Source: Bacteroidales bacterium (GTDB lineage: Bacteria > Bacteroidota > Bacteroidia > Bacteroidales > P3). Taken from it: 30,165 nt of DNA. A program made the translations under genes and the position numbers. The notes below the pieces were generated by a model, which saw nothing but the letters and a program-made list of their open reading frames with translations, had not been told where the DNA came from and searched no databases. Of this stretch, positions 8,021-16,452 are shown one piece after another (within the stretch, counting starts at the first letter, position 1; every line of letters starts with the position of its first letter). Where the stretch lies: NCBI GenBank assembly GCA_016296345.1, contig JAEDJL010000024.1:1-30165 (forward strand), given 5' to 3'.

Positions 8021-8725
8021 ATGCACCTTTTCTATGCTCCGGAGCTTGATTGCAGCCGAGATTACAGCCTGAGTAAAGAGGAGGCACAGCATTGTGTCAG
8101 GGTTCTGAGAATGAAAGAGGGCGACAAAGTGTTGCTTACCGATGGCAAAGGGGGATTGTATCAGGCTGAAATAGTGCAGGCGGTGGCTCAGAGCTGCGTT
8201 TGCAGGGTCGAAAAGCAGCTTGAAGACCCTCAGAGACGAGATTACCACATACATATAGCCCTTGCACCTACCAAAAACAACGCTCGCACAGAATGGTTTG
8301 TCGAAAAGGCTGTCGAAGCAGGCATAGACGAAATTTCATTGTTTGAAAGCCGATACAGCGAACGCACAAATGTCAAAGCAGAACGTTTGGAGAAAGTTAT
8401 GATTTCTGCCTTGAAGCAATCCTTTAAGGCAAAAATCACCACAATCAACACTATTGTCGATTTCAAAGCTCTTGTTGATAGTGCGAAAGAGCAATACAAA
8501 TTCATAGCAACCTGTGAGGGAGCGAAGAGAGTAAAACTTAAAGATTGCTATCACCAAGGCGGCGATGTGATTGTGCTTATCGGACCGGAGGGAGACTTCT
8601 CCAAAGAAGAGGTTGCCTATGCCGAAGAAAGGGGATTTCGTCCCATTACCCTCGGGCAGGCGAGACTGAGAACCGAAACGGCAGCTCTGTATGCCTTGCA
8701 GGGTATTCACTTCATTAACTTTTGA
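8021..8725 (+). CDS. rsmE: 16S rRNA m3U1498 methyltransferase
   Basis: 234 residues, the usual length of RsmE. It methylates N3 of U1498 in helix 44 of 16S rRNA using SAM. The first 70 or so residues form the PUA-like RNA-binding domain (EEAQHCVRVLRMKEGDKVLLTDGKG). The rest is a SPOUT domain with the trefoil-knot SAM site: LIGPEGDFSKEE near residues 186-197 and LGQARLRTETAAL near 211-223. ALAPTKNNARTEWFVEKAVEAGI matches the family's central helix region. The ATG at 8021 follows the barrel gene by nine bases, and the stop lies 11 bases before the DUF4159 start, so the three genes are probably one transcript. Confidence 0.95.
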   Translation: MHLFYAPELDCSRDYSLSKEEAQHCVRVLRMKEGDKVLLTDGKGGLYQAEIVQAVAQSCVCRVEKQLEDPQRRDYHIHIALAPTKNNARTEWFVEKAVEAGIDEISLFESRYSERTNVKAERLEKVMISALKQSFKAKITTINTIVDFKALVDSAKEQYKFIATCEGAKRVKLKDCYHQGGDVIVLIGPEGDFSKEEVAYAEERGFRPITLGQARLRTETAALYALQGIHFINF

Positions 8726-8736
8726 TTTTGCTCGAA

Positions 8737-9399
8737 ATGAGAGTTCGCAGGCTTGTTTTATTTTTTGTCATTGCTGCCGGTTTGCTTGGTTTTACAAGGC
8801 TTTCGGCTCAAAATACCATAGCCCTTTTGAAGTATGGCGGTGGCGGAGACTGGTATGCAAACCCCACATCGCTGACCAATCTTATCAACTTTTGCAACAA
8901 GAACCTCAACACCGACCTTTATGCGGACTATCCCACCGTCGAGGTTGCAAGCAGCGAGCTTTTTCTCTATCCGATGGTGCATCTGACAGGACATGGCAAC
9001 GTTGTGTTCTCTTCCGACGAGGTAAAAAATCTGCGTTCGTACCTTTTGGCAGGAGGATTTCTGCACATTGATGACAACTATGGCTTGGACAAGTACATAA
9101 GAAGAGAAATGAAGAAGGTGTTTCCCGAAGCCGACTTTGTGGAACTGCCTTTTACTCACCCGATTTACCACCAGAAGTTTGATTTTCCCAATGGCCTTCC
9201 CAAAATTCACGAACATGACAACAAAACTCCCCAAGGCTTCGGATTGTTTATTGAAGGCAGGTTGGTTTGTTTTTACTCTTATGAGTGCGATTTGGGAGAC
9301 GGCTGGGAAGATACCGAGGTTCATTCGGACAGCAGGGAAAAACACGAGCAGGCTTTGAAGATGGGAGCGAACATTGTGCAGTTCGTCTTCATGCAATAG
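8737..9399 (+). CDS. DUF4159 domain exported protein
   Basis: 220 residues. MRVRRLVLFFVIAAGLLGFTRLSAQ is a signal peptide with cleavage after SAQ. The mature part matches DUF4159: ALLKYGGGGDWYANPTSLTN at its start, HLTGHGNVVFSSDEV near residue 85, and LLAGGFLHIDDNYG near 105, the DD-type motif of the ThuA/glutamine-amidotransferase-like fold. The biochemical role of the family is unknown. The ATG at 8737 is chosen because it begins the signal peptide; a TTG at 8722 overlapping rsmE is less likely. Its position directly behind rsmE suggests co-transcription. A 217-bp intergenic region with repeat cluster B follows. Confidence 0.85.
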   Translation: MRVRRLVLFFVIAAGLLGFTRLSAQNTIALLKYGGGGDWYANPTSLTNLINFCNKNLNTDLYADYPTVEVASSELFLYPMVHLTGHGNVVFSSDEVKNLRSYLLAGGFLHIDDNYGLDKYIRREMKKVFPEADFVELPFTHPIYHQKFDFPNGLPKIHEHDNKTPQGFGLFIEGRLVCFYSYECDLGDGWEDTEVHSDSREKHEQALKMGANIVQFVFMQ

Positions 9400-9480
9400 A
9401 GCAGAAAAACACCCCAAACTTTATTGTAGATTTGAATACTGAAAGAATAAAATCGTCGTTCTTTCCTTGCAATAAAATCA

Positions 9481-9554
9481 AGACGGCGTTTTGATGAAAT
9501 AAAACGCCGTTTCGCTCGCCTAAAACGGCGTTTTGTCAGACTGAAACGGCGTTT
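9481..9554. repeat. Four-copy 21-bp phased palindrome cluster B
   Basis: Cores start at 9481, 9502, 9523 and 9544, exactly 21 bp apart: AGACGGCGTTT, AAACGCCGTTT, AAACGGCGTTT, AAACGGCGTTT. It lies between two plus-strand genes, the DUF4159 gene and the marC-like gene. Neighbouring copies with opposite central bases can pair as hairpins, so a role in transcript ends is possible. Confidence 0.9.
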
Positions 9555-9606
9555 TAATTTGAGCTTTGCAAGATATTGAAAATTAAAGTGTTGAAATATA
9601 TAAAAA

Positions 9607-9613
9607 AGGAGGA
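9607..9613 (+). promoter_or_regulatory. Strong Shine-Dalgarno before the marC-like gene
   Basis: AGGAGGA lies within AAAAGGAGGAGAT just before the ATG at 9617. This is near-perfect anti-16S complementarity, uncommon in Bacteroidetes, where most genes here have A-rich leaders without it. Confidence 0.7.
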
Positions 9614-9616
9614 GAT

Positions 9617-10204
9617 ATGAGTATTGGAGTTTTGAACTTGAAAGAGATTGTTACCGCATTCATGGTCTTGTTTGCCATTATCGATATTACGGGTTCTGTT
9701 CCCGTGATTTTGGAACTGAAAGAGCGAAACGGAAAGGTTGAAGCCGGCAAGGCTGCTCTTATTTCTTTTGCCATGCTTGTTGTTTTCCTTTTCATGGGTG
9801 AGGCTGTGTTGAGGTTCTTTAACGTAGATATTCCTTCCTTTGCAATAGCCGGAGCAATCGTTCTTATTGCCGTTGCAATCGAGATGACGTTTAACGTTAC
9901 CCTTTTCAAGAGCGATGCTTCCCAAGAGAGCGGCACAATAGTTCCCTTGGTATTTCCGCTTATTGCTGGGGCAGGTTCTCTTACTACCTGTCTGTCTCTT
10001 CGTGCCGAATGTTCGGCAATAAACATCATAATAGCAATCGCATTGAACATGGCGGTGGTTTATTTTGTGATAAAGAAAGTAAACTGGGTCGAAAAGCTGC
10101 TCGGCAAGGGCGGTATCTACATTTTGAGAAAGATGTTCGGGGTAATCTTGCTCGCAATGAGTGTCAAGCTCATTGTAACCAACCTTTCTCTCTTGCTGAA
10201 TTAG
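9617..10204 (+). CDS. MarC family integral membrane protein (UPF0056)
   Basis: 195 residues, close to the usual length of about 200, with roughly six hydrophobic segments. The first carries FAIIDITGSVPVIL, corresponding to the FFALLDPIGNIPIF-type signature of the family. Later ones include LISFAMLVVFLFMGEAVL, FAIAGAIVLIAVAIEM and IVPLVFPLIAGAGSLTTCL; the P-L-x-x-P-x-I-A-G-P-G-like pattern here is PLVFPLIAGAGS. MarC proteins sit in the inner membrane; the original link to multiple antibiotic resistance was not upheld, and the true substrate is unknown. It stands alone between repeat cluster B and the clpC operon. Confidence 0.9.
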   Translation: MSIGVLNLKEIVTAFMVLFAIIDITGSVPVILELKERNGKVEAGKAALISFAMLVVFLFMGEAVLRFFNVDIPSFAIAGAIVLIAVAIEMTFNVTLFKSDASQESGTIVPLVFPLIAGAGSLTTCLSLRAECSAINIIIAIALNMAVVYFVIKKVNWVEKLLGKGGIYILRKMFGVILLAMSVKLIVTNLSLLLN

Positions 10205-10279
10205 GCTTAAATACGACGATTAACAAAAAAATGTTGAAACAAAACGCCCGATTAGTGTTCTTGTTTCATGTAAAAATAC

Positions 10280-10302
10280 TATTTTTGTCGTCTTTTGACG
10301 AC
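10280..10302 (+). promoter_or_regulatory. -7 box and adjoining palindrome upstream of clpC
   Basis: TATTTTTG at 10280-10287 fits TAnnTTTG. The final G begins a perfect 6-bp inverted repeat, GTCGTC (10287-10292), TTTT, GACGAC (10297-10302). Transcription would start within or next to the palindrome, as expected for an operator or a 5' hairpin. It is not a CIRCE element (TTAGCACTC-N9-GAGTGCTAA). No clear -33 TTTG was found, so the promoter call is moderate. Confidence 0.45.
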
Positions 10303-10339
10303 TTTATAAACGCAAATGATTGCAAGCAGATAGAGAATA

Positions 10340-12883
10340 ATGGATTTCAAACTAAGTGCAAACGCCGAAGAAATTTTGAAAAACAGTCGCGGAGAGGCTG
10401 TGAGGCTCAACAGTGAACGGATAGAAACAGGACATATCGTACTCGCCATTTTGAGACAAAAGCAATGTAAGGCATACAACTTTTTGAGTGAGAATTGCGA
10501 TTGCGAGAAGCTCAAAACCCTTTTGGAAGAACGCTTGAAGGGTACGGCAGGAGACGATGTGGTTGTCAGATATGACGATGATATGCTCTTGGGAGACGAG
10601 GCGGCAAAGCTGATTAAGATGTCCAATTTGGAAACTCTGATATTTCACAGCGGCGAAGTTGGCAGCTTAGATTTGCTTTCGTCCATTCTGCATGACGTAC
10701 ACTCCTCTGTTTTTGAGCTTTTTAAGTCGATAGGAGTGGACTACCAGCTTTTGGAAAAGTATCGTAGGAAAAACAATTCAGCTCCCAATTTCAAAATACA
10801 GATATTTGCAAAGGACGAAGACAACGATGAAATCAGCCGCATCGAATTTAATGCACAGTCTTTTGAGACTTACGAGAACCCGGGCAGGGAAGCAGAAACT
10901 CCGATGTTGGACAATTTTGGCAAAAACCTCTCTGCACTTGCCGAACAAGGGCTTTTGGACCCTGTTGTGGGAAGAGAAAAAGAAATTCAACGCATTTGCA
11001 AGATACTCTCTCGTCGAAAGAAAAACAATCCCATACTGATTGGCGAACCCGGAGTGGGCAAAAGCAGCATTGCAGAAGGACTTGCAATCCGCATTGCAGA
11101 GAAAAACATTCCTTATTCGCTGATGGACAAAACGATTTACACCCTTGACCTTGCTCTTGTGGTTGCAGGCACAAAGTACAGAGGTCAGTTTGAGGAGAGA
11201 ATTAAGGGATTGATTGCCGAATTGGAGAAAAACAAAAACATAATTGTCTTCATAGACGAGATACACACCATTGCAGGAGCGGGCAATTCGGAAGGCGGAC
11301 TTGACGCTTCAAATATCTTCAAACCGGCATTGGCAAGGGGAGAAATACAATGCATTGGTGCAACAACCATTGAGGAATATCGCAAATACATAGAGGCAGA
11401 CGGTGCATTGGAAAGACGTTTCCAAAAAGTATTGGTCGAACCTACAAGCAAGGAAGACACCTTGGAGATACTCCGCAACATCAAAGGAAAATACGAAGAG
11501 TTCCACAATGTGGTGTATAGCGAAGAGGCATTGAAGGCTTGTGTCGAAATGACTGAGCGATATATGCCTGAGAGAAACCTTCCCGACAAGGCAATAGACG
11601 TAATGGACGAAGCAGGTGCGGGAAAGAGGATAGGTTCATGCCAAATCTCGCAAACATACAAGGATATTCAAAACTCGCTTACAGAAGCCAAGAAAGAAAG
11701 ACAGGCATACGCCTCAGAGCAGAAATTTGAGCAAGCTTTGCAACTCAAAAACAAGATTGAGGCACTTCAAAACCGTCTTGAAGAAGAACGAAAGCTGATG
11801 AGTAAAAACTTATCGGACAATCCGCAGAGCGTAAGCGAGAAAGACGTTGCGGCAGTTGTCAGTTCGGCAAGCGGAATAAGTGTAGAGAAAATAGAACAAG
11901 ACGAAAAGCAGAAACTTCTCGATATGCAGGCAGAGCTTTCGCGTCAGATAATAGGACAAAACGAAGCTGTCGAAAAAGTTTGCCAAGCAATAAAACGCGC
12001 CCGCACCGGTTTGAAAGACCCGGAGCGTCCGAGCGGAAGTTTTATCTTCATAGGCTCTACGGGAGTTGGCAAAACGCTGCTTGCAAAACGCATGGCACAG
12101 TATCTTTTCGGCTCTCGGGACAGCTTAATCCGCTTCGACATGAGCGAATTTATGGAAAAACACAGCGTAAGCAAGCTCATAGGAGCGCCTCCGGGCTATG
12201 TGGGTTACGAACAGGCAGGACAACTGACCGAAAAAGTCAGAACACATCCTTATTCGATTATATTGTTTGACGAGATTGAGAAAGCACACAGCGATGTGTT
12301 CAATTTGTTGTTGCAAATCTTGGACGAAGGACGTTTGAGCGATGCTTCGGGACGAAAAGTCGATTTCCGAAACACCATAATCATCATGACATCCAACGTG
12401 GGAACGAGAAAGTTGAGCGAGTTCGGCGTGGGAGTGGGCTTTTCGACCTCTTCGATAAAGGAAAACACTGCCGCATTGGAACAAAACTTGATAGAGAAAG
12501 ACTTGAAAAAGACTTTTGCACCTGAATTTCTCAACAGAATTGACGAAATTGTCTATTTCAACTCTCTCGGCAAAGATGAGCTTGTGCAGATTGTCGATTT
12601 GGAATTGCAAAACCTTATAAGTCGCTTGCAACAAGTGTATTACACCTTGGAAGTCGATAATTCTGCAAAGGAGTTTATCGTTTCGCAAACTTCGGTCGGT
12701 CAATATGGGGCGCGTCCTATAAGAAGAAGCATACAATCGTTGATAGAAAATCCGTTGAGCGACCTTTTGTTGCAACGAACTGACGAAAACAATACTCATA
12801 TTTTGGTTTCGGTCGATAAGAACGCCGAGAGCGAAAAGCTGTCATTTACTTTCAATCAACCAAATTGCACAACAGAGGAATGA
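10340..12883 (+). CDS. clpC: ATP-dependent Clp protease ATP-binding subunit ClpC
   Basis: 847-residue class I Hsp100 unfoldase. The N-domain with its repeated helical motif occupies about 1-150. AAA1 has Walker A GEPGVGKSS near 235 and Walker B IIVFIDEIHTI. A short middle coiled coil with a UVR-like motif (YASEQKFEQALQLKNKIEAL) identifies ClpC rather than ClpB. AAA2 has Walker A GSTGVGKTLL near 571, Walker B IILFDEIEKAH and sensor region FLNRIDEIVYF. The GVGVGF segment is suitable for the ClpP-docking loop. It unfolds substrates for ClpP in the cytoplasm. Its stop overlaps the next start (ATGA, 12880-12883), so translation is coupled to a lipid-transport permease, an unusual partner. Confidence 0.95.
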   Translation: MDFKLSANAEEILKNSRGEAVRLNSERIETGHIVLAILRQKQCKAYNFLSENCDCEKLKTLLEERLKGTAGDDVVVRYDDDMLLGDEAAKLIKMSNLETLIFHSGEVGSLDLLSSILHDVHSSVFELFKSIGVDYQLLEKYRRKNNSAPNFKIQIFAKDEDNDEISRIEFNAQSFETYENPGREAETPMLDNFGKNLSALAEQGLLDPVVGREKEIQRICKILSRRKKNNPILIGEPGVGKSSIAEGLAIRIAEKNIPYSLMDKTIYTLDLALVVAGTKYRGQFEERIKGLIAELEKNKNIIVFIDEIHTIAGAGNSEGGLDASNIFKPALARGEIQCIGATTIEEYRKYIEADGALERRFQKVLVEPTSKEDTLEILRNIKGKYEEFHNVVYSEEALKACVEMTERYMPERNLPDKAIDVMDEAGAGKRIGSCQISQTYKDIQNSLTEAKKERQAYASEQKFEQALQLKNKIEALQNRLEEERKLMSKNLSDNPQSVSEKDVAAVVSSASGISVEKIEQDEKQKLLDMQAELSRQIIGQNEAVEKVCQAIKRARTGLKDPERPSGSFIFIGSTGVGKTLLAKRMAQYLFGSRDSLIRFDMSEFMEKHSVSKLIGAPPGYVGYEQAGQLTEKVRTHPYSIILFDEIEKAHSDVFNLLLQILDEGRLSDASGRKVDFRNTIIIMTSNVGTRKLSEFGVGVGFSTSSIKENTAALEQNLIEKDLKKTFAPEFLNRIDEIVYFNSLGKDELVQIVDLELQNLISRLQQVYYTLEVDNSAKEFIVSQTSVGQYGARPIRRSIQSLIENPLSDLLLQRTDENNTHILVSVDKNAESEKLSFTFNQPNCTTEE

Positions 12884-13629
12884 AAAAGATAAAAAATTTC
12901 TTTGCAGAGTTCGGTGAGTATCTGCTTTTGATGAGAGAGGTTTTCCGCAAGCCGCAAAACTCTCACGTTTTCCGCCGAAAAGTTCTCTTTGAGATGAAAG
13001 CACTCGGCTTGGACTCGATTGTGATTGTTTCATTCATCTCTATATTTGTGGGAGCTGCCGTTGTGATACAGCTTCTTTTGAACTTGGAAAATCCGATTTA
13101 CCCCGACTGGATTTATGGTTACGCTTCACGAAAGGCAATCATGCTTGAATTTTCGCCAACTATCATTTCGCTGATTTTGGCAGGCAAGTGCGCTTCACGA
13201 ATTGCCTCCGAACTCGGCTCTCAACGCATAAGTGAACAAATTGACGCCCTCGAAGTAATGGGAGTGAACACAGCATCATATCTAATCTTGCCAAAAATTA
13301 TTGCATCTGTGGTTTTCTTTCCGCTTCTCATCATTTTGAGCATTTTTATTGCCATTTTGGGAGGAGCATTGGGGGCAATAGGATTGGGAAACCTCACAAT
13401 GCACGCCTATATCGAGGGAATGCGATTGGAATATAGCAATATCGACATGGTTTTCGCCATTGTGAAAACATTTGTCAATGCAATAATAATCTCAACCATT
13501 GCTTCATACAGAGGATATACGCTTAAAGGCGGCTCGGTCGAAGTAGGAATACAATCGACCAAAGCCGTGGTTCAAAGCAGTATCGTTATAATGATTTTTG
13601 ATTTGGTGATAACCAATCTATTTATGTAG
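12880..13629 (+). CDS. mlaE: MlaE-family ABC transporter permease
   Basis: 249 residues with about five or six membrane helices, and the family's conserved features: FVGAAVVIQL in the first long helix, the cytoplasmic segment IASELGSQRISEQIDALEVMGVN (the EExxALxxMG-type coupling helix), and LILPKIIASVVFFPLLIIL. These permeases pair with an MlaF-type ATPase and move phospholipids between the inner membrane and the outer envelope. The ATG at 12880 overlaps the clpC stop; an upstream TTG inside clpC is less likely. The ATPase gene begins seven bases downstream. No MCE-domain substrate-binding gene (MlaD type) is in the window, so that subunit must be encoded elsewhere if present. Confidence 0.9.
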   Translation: MKKIKNFFAEFGEYLLLMREVFRKPQNSHVFRRKVLFEMKALGLDSIVIVSFISIFVGAAVVIQLLLNLENPIYPDWIYGYASRKAIMLEFSPTIISLILAGKCASRIASELGSQRISEQIDALEVMGVNTASYLILPKIIASVVFFPLLIILSIFIAILGGALGAIGLGNLTMHAYIEGMRLEYSNIDMVFAIVKTFVNAIIISTIASYRGYTLKGGSVEVGIQSTKAVVQSSIVIMIFDLVITNLFM

Positions 13630-13636
13630 TCGGCTC

Positions 13637-14386
13637 ATGATAAAGGTAGAAAATGTAACTAAAATATTCAATGGAAAGACCGTTCTTGAAGATGTATCTA
13701 CACTATTTGAGAATGGAAAATGCAATCTTATCATAGGAAAGAGCGGAAGCGGTAAAACGGTGTTGATGAAGTGCCTTGTCGGATTATATACTCCCGATGA
13801 GGGTTATATACATTTTGACGACAGAATACTACGTCATCTTTCCAAGGAAGAAAAAGTAAATCTCAGAAAAGACATAGGAATGCTTTTTCAAGGGGGAGCG
13901 TTGTTTGATTCGATGAATGTTGAAGAGAACATAATGTTCCCGATAAGAATGTTTCAAAAGTCTGACTACAAGACAATGAGAAAAAGAGTTGATTTTTGTT
14001 TGGAGAGAGTTAATCTTGGCGGAATAAACAAAATGATGCCCTCGGAGCTGAGTGGCGGAATGCAAAAGAGAGTTGCCATTGCCAGAGCGATAGCAACACA
14101 GCCCAAGTACTTGTTTTGCGATGAGCCTAATTCGGGTTTGGACCCTCTTACGTCGATTGTGATTGACAAACTGATAATGGAGATTACTCATGAGTACAAT
14201 ATTACCACTGTTGTGAACACTCACGACATGAACTCGGTCATGGAGATTGGTGAAAACATCAACTTCATCAACCAAGGCAGACTTTGGTGGAAGGGAAACA
14301 ACCAAAACATACTCTCAACCGACAACAAAGAACTGCAAGACTTTATATTCTGTTCGGCACTCACCAAGAAATTGCAACAAAAGTAA
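13637..14386 (+). CDS. mlaF: MlaF-type ABC transporter ATP-binding protein
   Basis: 249-residue ATPase. Walker A is GKSGSGKT (about 34-42), the signature is LSGGMQKRVAIARA (about 139), Walker B is YLFCDEPNSGLDPLTS (about 160), and the switch His lies in VVNTHDMNS (about 195). GGMQKR with the CDEP(N/T)SGLDP Walker B is characteristic of the Mla/Ttg2A group. It powers the neighbouring permease at the inner membrane. Spacing of seven bases to mlaE and 12 to the HD-domain gene supports one operon. Confidence 0.93.
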   Translation: MIKVENVTKIFNGKTVLEDVSTLFENGKCNLIIGKSGSGKTVLMKCLVGLYTPDEGYIHFDDRILRHLSKEEKVNLRKDIGMLFQGGALFDSMNVEENIMFPIRMFQKSDYKTMRKRVDFCLERVNLGGINKMMPSELSGGMQKRVAIARAIATQPKYLFCDEPNSGLDPLTSIVIDKLIMEITHEYNITTVVNTHDMNSVMEIGENINFINQGRLWWKGNNQNILSTDNKELQDFIFCSALTKKLQQK

Positions 14387-14398
14387 AATTCTGTTTTT

Positions 14399-16438
14399 AT
14401 GAAGCATAAATCCACACAGATGCATAATGGTTTTCTTATTGCAAGACGTACTTTTCAGGTTTTGCTCACTGCACTTTTGATAGTGATTGCCTTTCCGACC
14501 AAATCCACTTTCAAATATGAGTTTTCCAAAGGGCAGTTTTGGAAGCATGAAAACTTGATTTCACCGATTGACTTTGCGATAAAAAAGACCGACAAGGAGA
14601 TACAGACCGAGAAAGAGGAGATCGAGAAAAACAAAAAGCTCTTTTTCCGCAAGGATACGGCATTTGAGAAAAATGAAATGGCGAATTTTGAACTCAAATA
14701 TGCCGATAGTTTCGACCCTGCGACGATAAAGACAGTTGAGGGGCTGTTGGAGCGACTTTATTCGATAGGAATACTTCAAAATGTTGGCGAAAACACCAAT
14801 AACGACATCGTTGTGGTTGAGGGAAACGTGGCAAGGGAAACCGAAGCCGATGAGTTTCTCACCCTCAAACAGGCAACCGAAGAACTCGGAAAGATGATTG
14901 AGAAAAGCAATCTGCCAAACAAAGAAAAACTTATCGGCATTTTGACCGACCAACTCAAAGCTAACCTGATTTTGGACGAGCAGATGACCAATCAAGTGTT
15001 GGAAACCCAGCTCCAAGAACTCACAAACAACAAAGGATTGGTCTATACAGGAGAGCTGATAATAAGCAGAGGAGAGCAGATTACGGAAGAAAAATACAGA
15101 ATACTCTCATCGCTCAAACAAGAATACGAAGGCGAGAACATCTCGAAGAACAAACAGCACACCATTGCCTTGGGACAGTTCCTTCTTGTGGTAATTGCCC
15201 TTTCTGCAATGATGTTATTTATCAACCACAGTAACAAAGAGACTTTCAATGACAACAATAAAATCAGGCTTATACTGTTTGTGATACTTTTTATGAACCT
15301 TATTGTTGCCGGAGTGATGTTTGTCAATCCCAAATACATCTATGCCGTGCCTCTGTGCCTCACTCCGATAATCATAAGGACGTTTTTTAACACCAAGACT
15401 GCACTCTATGTCTTTTTGGTCAGCATAATAATCATAGGTTTTGCCGTTCCCAACAGCTTTGAGTTCGTATTTTATCAGCTCATTGCAGGAATGATGGCAA
15501 TAGTAAGCATAGAGCATTCGGACAAACGCTCAAACTTTTTGCTCACAAGCCTCTTTATCTTTGTAAGTTATGCTTTGATATACATTGCAACCTCACTTAT
15601 ACAAAACATGGAGCTGAACCAACTCGAATGGCAACGCTTTGTGATGTTTGCACTCAATGCAATAATGGTTTTGTTCAGCGTTCCGTTTGTGGCATTGTTG
15701 GAAAAGATGTTCCATTTGCTCAGCGATTTTTCGCTAATCGGCTATACAAATACCAATAACAAGATTTTGAGAGAACTATCTGCCAAAGCACCCGGAACCT
15801 TTCAGCATTGTGTTCAAGTGGCAAACATTGCCGAAGACCTCATTCACGAAATCGGAGGAAATGCCATGCTCACTCGTGCAGGTGCTTTGCACCATGACAT
15901 CGGCAAAATCATGACTCCTATGTTTTTTGTCGAAAACCAGAATACCGGCTTCAACCCTCACGACGAGATAAGCAACGAAGAATCGGCACAAGTAATCATT
16001 TCGCACGTTACAAACGGAGTTGCACTTGCAAAAAAGTACCATCTGCCTCAGCAAATCACCGACTTTATCCGCACACACCATGGAACGAGCAAGACAAAGT
16101 ACTTTTACAACAAACAGCTTGCCGAATTTCCAGATATGCCTGTTGATGAGCAGGCGTTCACTTACAAAGGACCGAGACCGTTTTCAAGAGAGACTGCCGT
16201 GGTTATGATGGTTGATAGCGTCGAAGCTGCATCGAGAAGTTTGAAAAACCATTCCGAAGAGGCAATATCAAAACTTGTCGATGGAATAATCGATGCCCAG
16301 ATTGCCGACGACCAGTATTCCAATTCCGACATAACTTTCCGAGATGTCAATAAGGCAAAAGCCATACTCAAAAAGAAACTGCAAAGCATCTATCACGTCA
16401 GAATAGAGTATCCGGTCGATAAACCAAAAACCAAATAA
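14399..16438 (+). CDS. PgpH-type 7TM HD-domain phosphodiesterase, probable c-di-AMP hydrolase
   Basis: 679 residues. After one N-terminal membrane helix (LLTALLIVIAFP) comes an extracytoplasmic 7TMR-HDED-like domain (about 40-250, rich in charged helices), then about seven membrane helices (about 260-450), then a cytoplasmic HD domain. The HD motifs are GTFQHCVQVANIAEDL, LHHDIGKI near 497-504, and IRTHHGTSK near 557. Characterised PgpH proteins cleave cyclic di-AMP, a regulator of potassium, osmotic state and cell wall; this activity is inferred from architecture. It shares an operon with lipid-transport and nucleotidyltransferase genes, which hints at an envelope role. Confidence 0.9.
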   Translation: MKHKSTQMHNGFLIARRTFQVLLTALLIVIAFPTKSTFKYEFSKGQFWKHENLISPIDFAIKKTDKEIQTEKEEIEKNKKLFFRKDTAFEKNEMANFELKYADSFDPATIKTVEGLLERLYSIGILQNVGENTNNDIVVVEGNVARETEADEFLTLKQATEELGKMIEKSNLPNKEKLIGILTDQLKANLILDEQMTNQVLETQLQELTNNKGLVYTGELIISRGEQITEEKYRILSSLKQEYEGENISKNKQHTIALGQFLLVVIALSAMMLFINHSNKETFNDNNKIRLILFVILFMNLIVAGVMFVNPKYIYAVPLCLTPIIIRTFFNTKTALYVFLVSIIIIGFAVPNSFEFVFYQLIAGMMAIVSIEHSDKRSNFLLTSLFIFVSYALIYIATSLIQNMELNQLEWQRFVMFALNAIMVLFSVPFVALLEKMFHLLSDFSLIGYTNTNNKILRELSAKAPGTFQHCVQVANIAEDLIHEIGGNAMLTRAGALHHDIGKIMTPMFFVENQNTGFNPHDEISNEESAQVIISHVTNGVALAKKYHLPQQITDFIRTHHGTSKTKYFYNKQLAEFPDMPVDEQAFTYKGPRPFSRETAVVMMVDSVEAASRSLKNHSEEAISKLVDGIIDAQIADDQYSNSDITFRDVNKAKAILKKKLQSIYHVRIEYPVDKPKTK

Positions 16439-16452
16439 GGCAGCTTGAAACC

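Noticed and set aside
10235..10268. Inverted repeat TGAAACAA / TTGTTTCA after the marC-like gene
   Set aside because: Eight-bp A/T-rich arms with an 18-base spacer and no T-run; likely chance.
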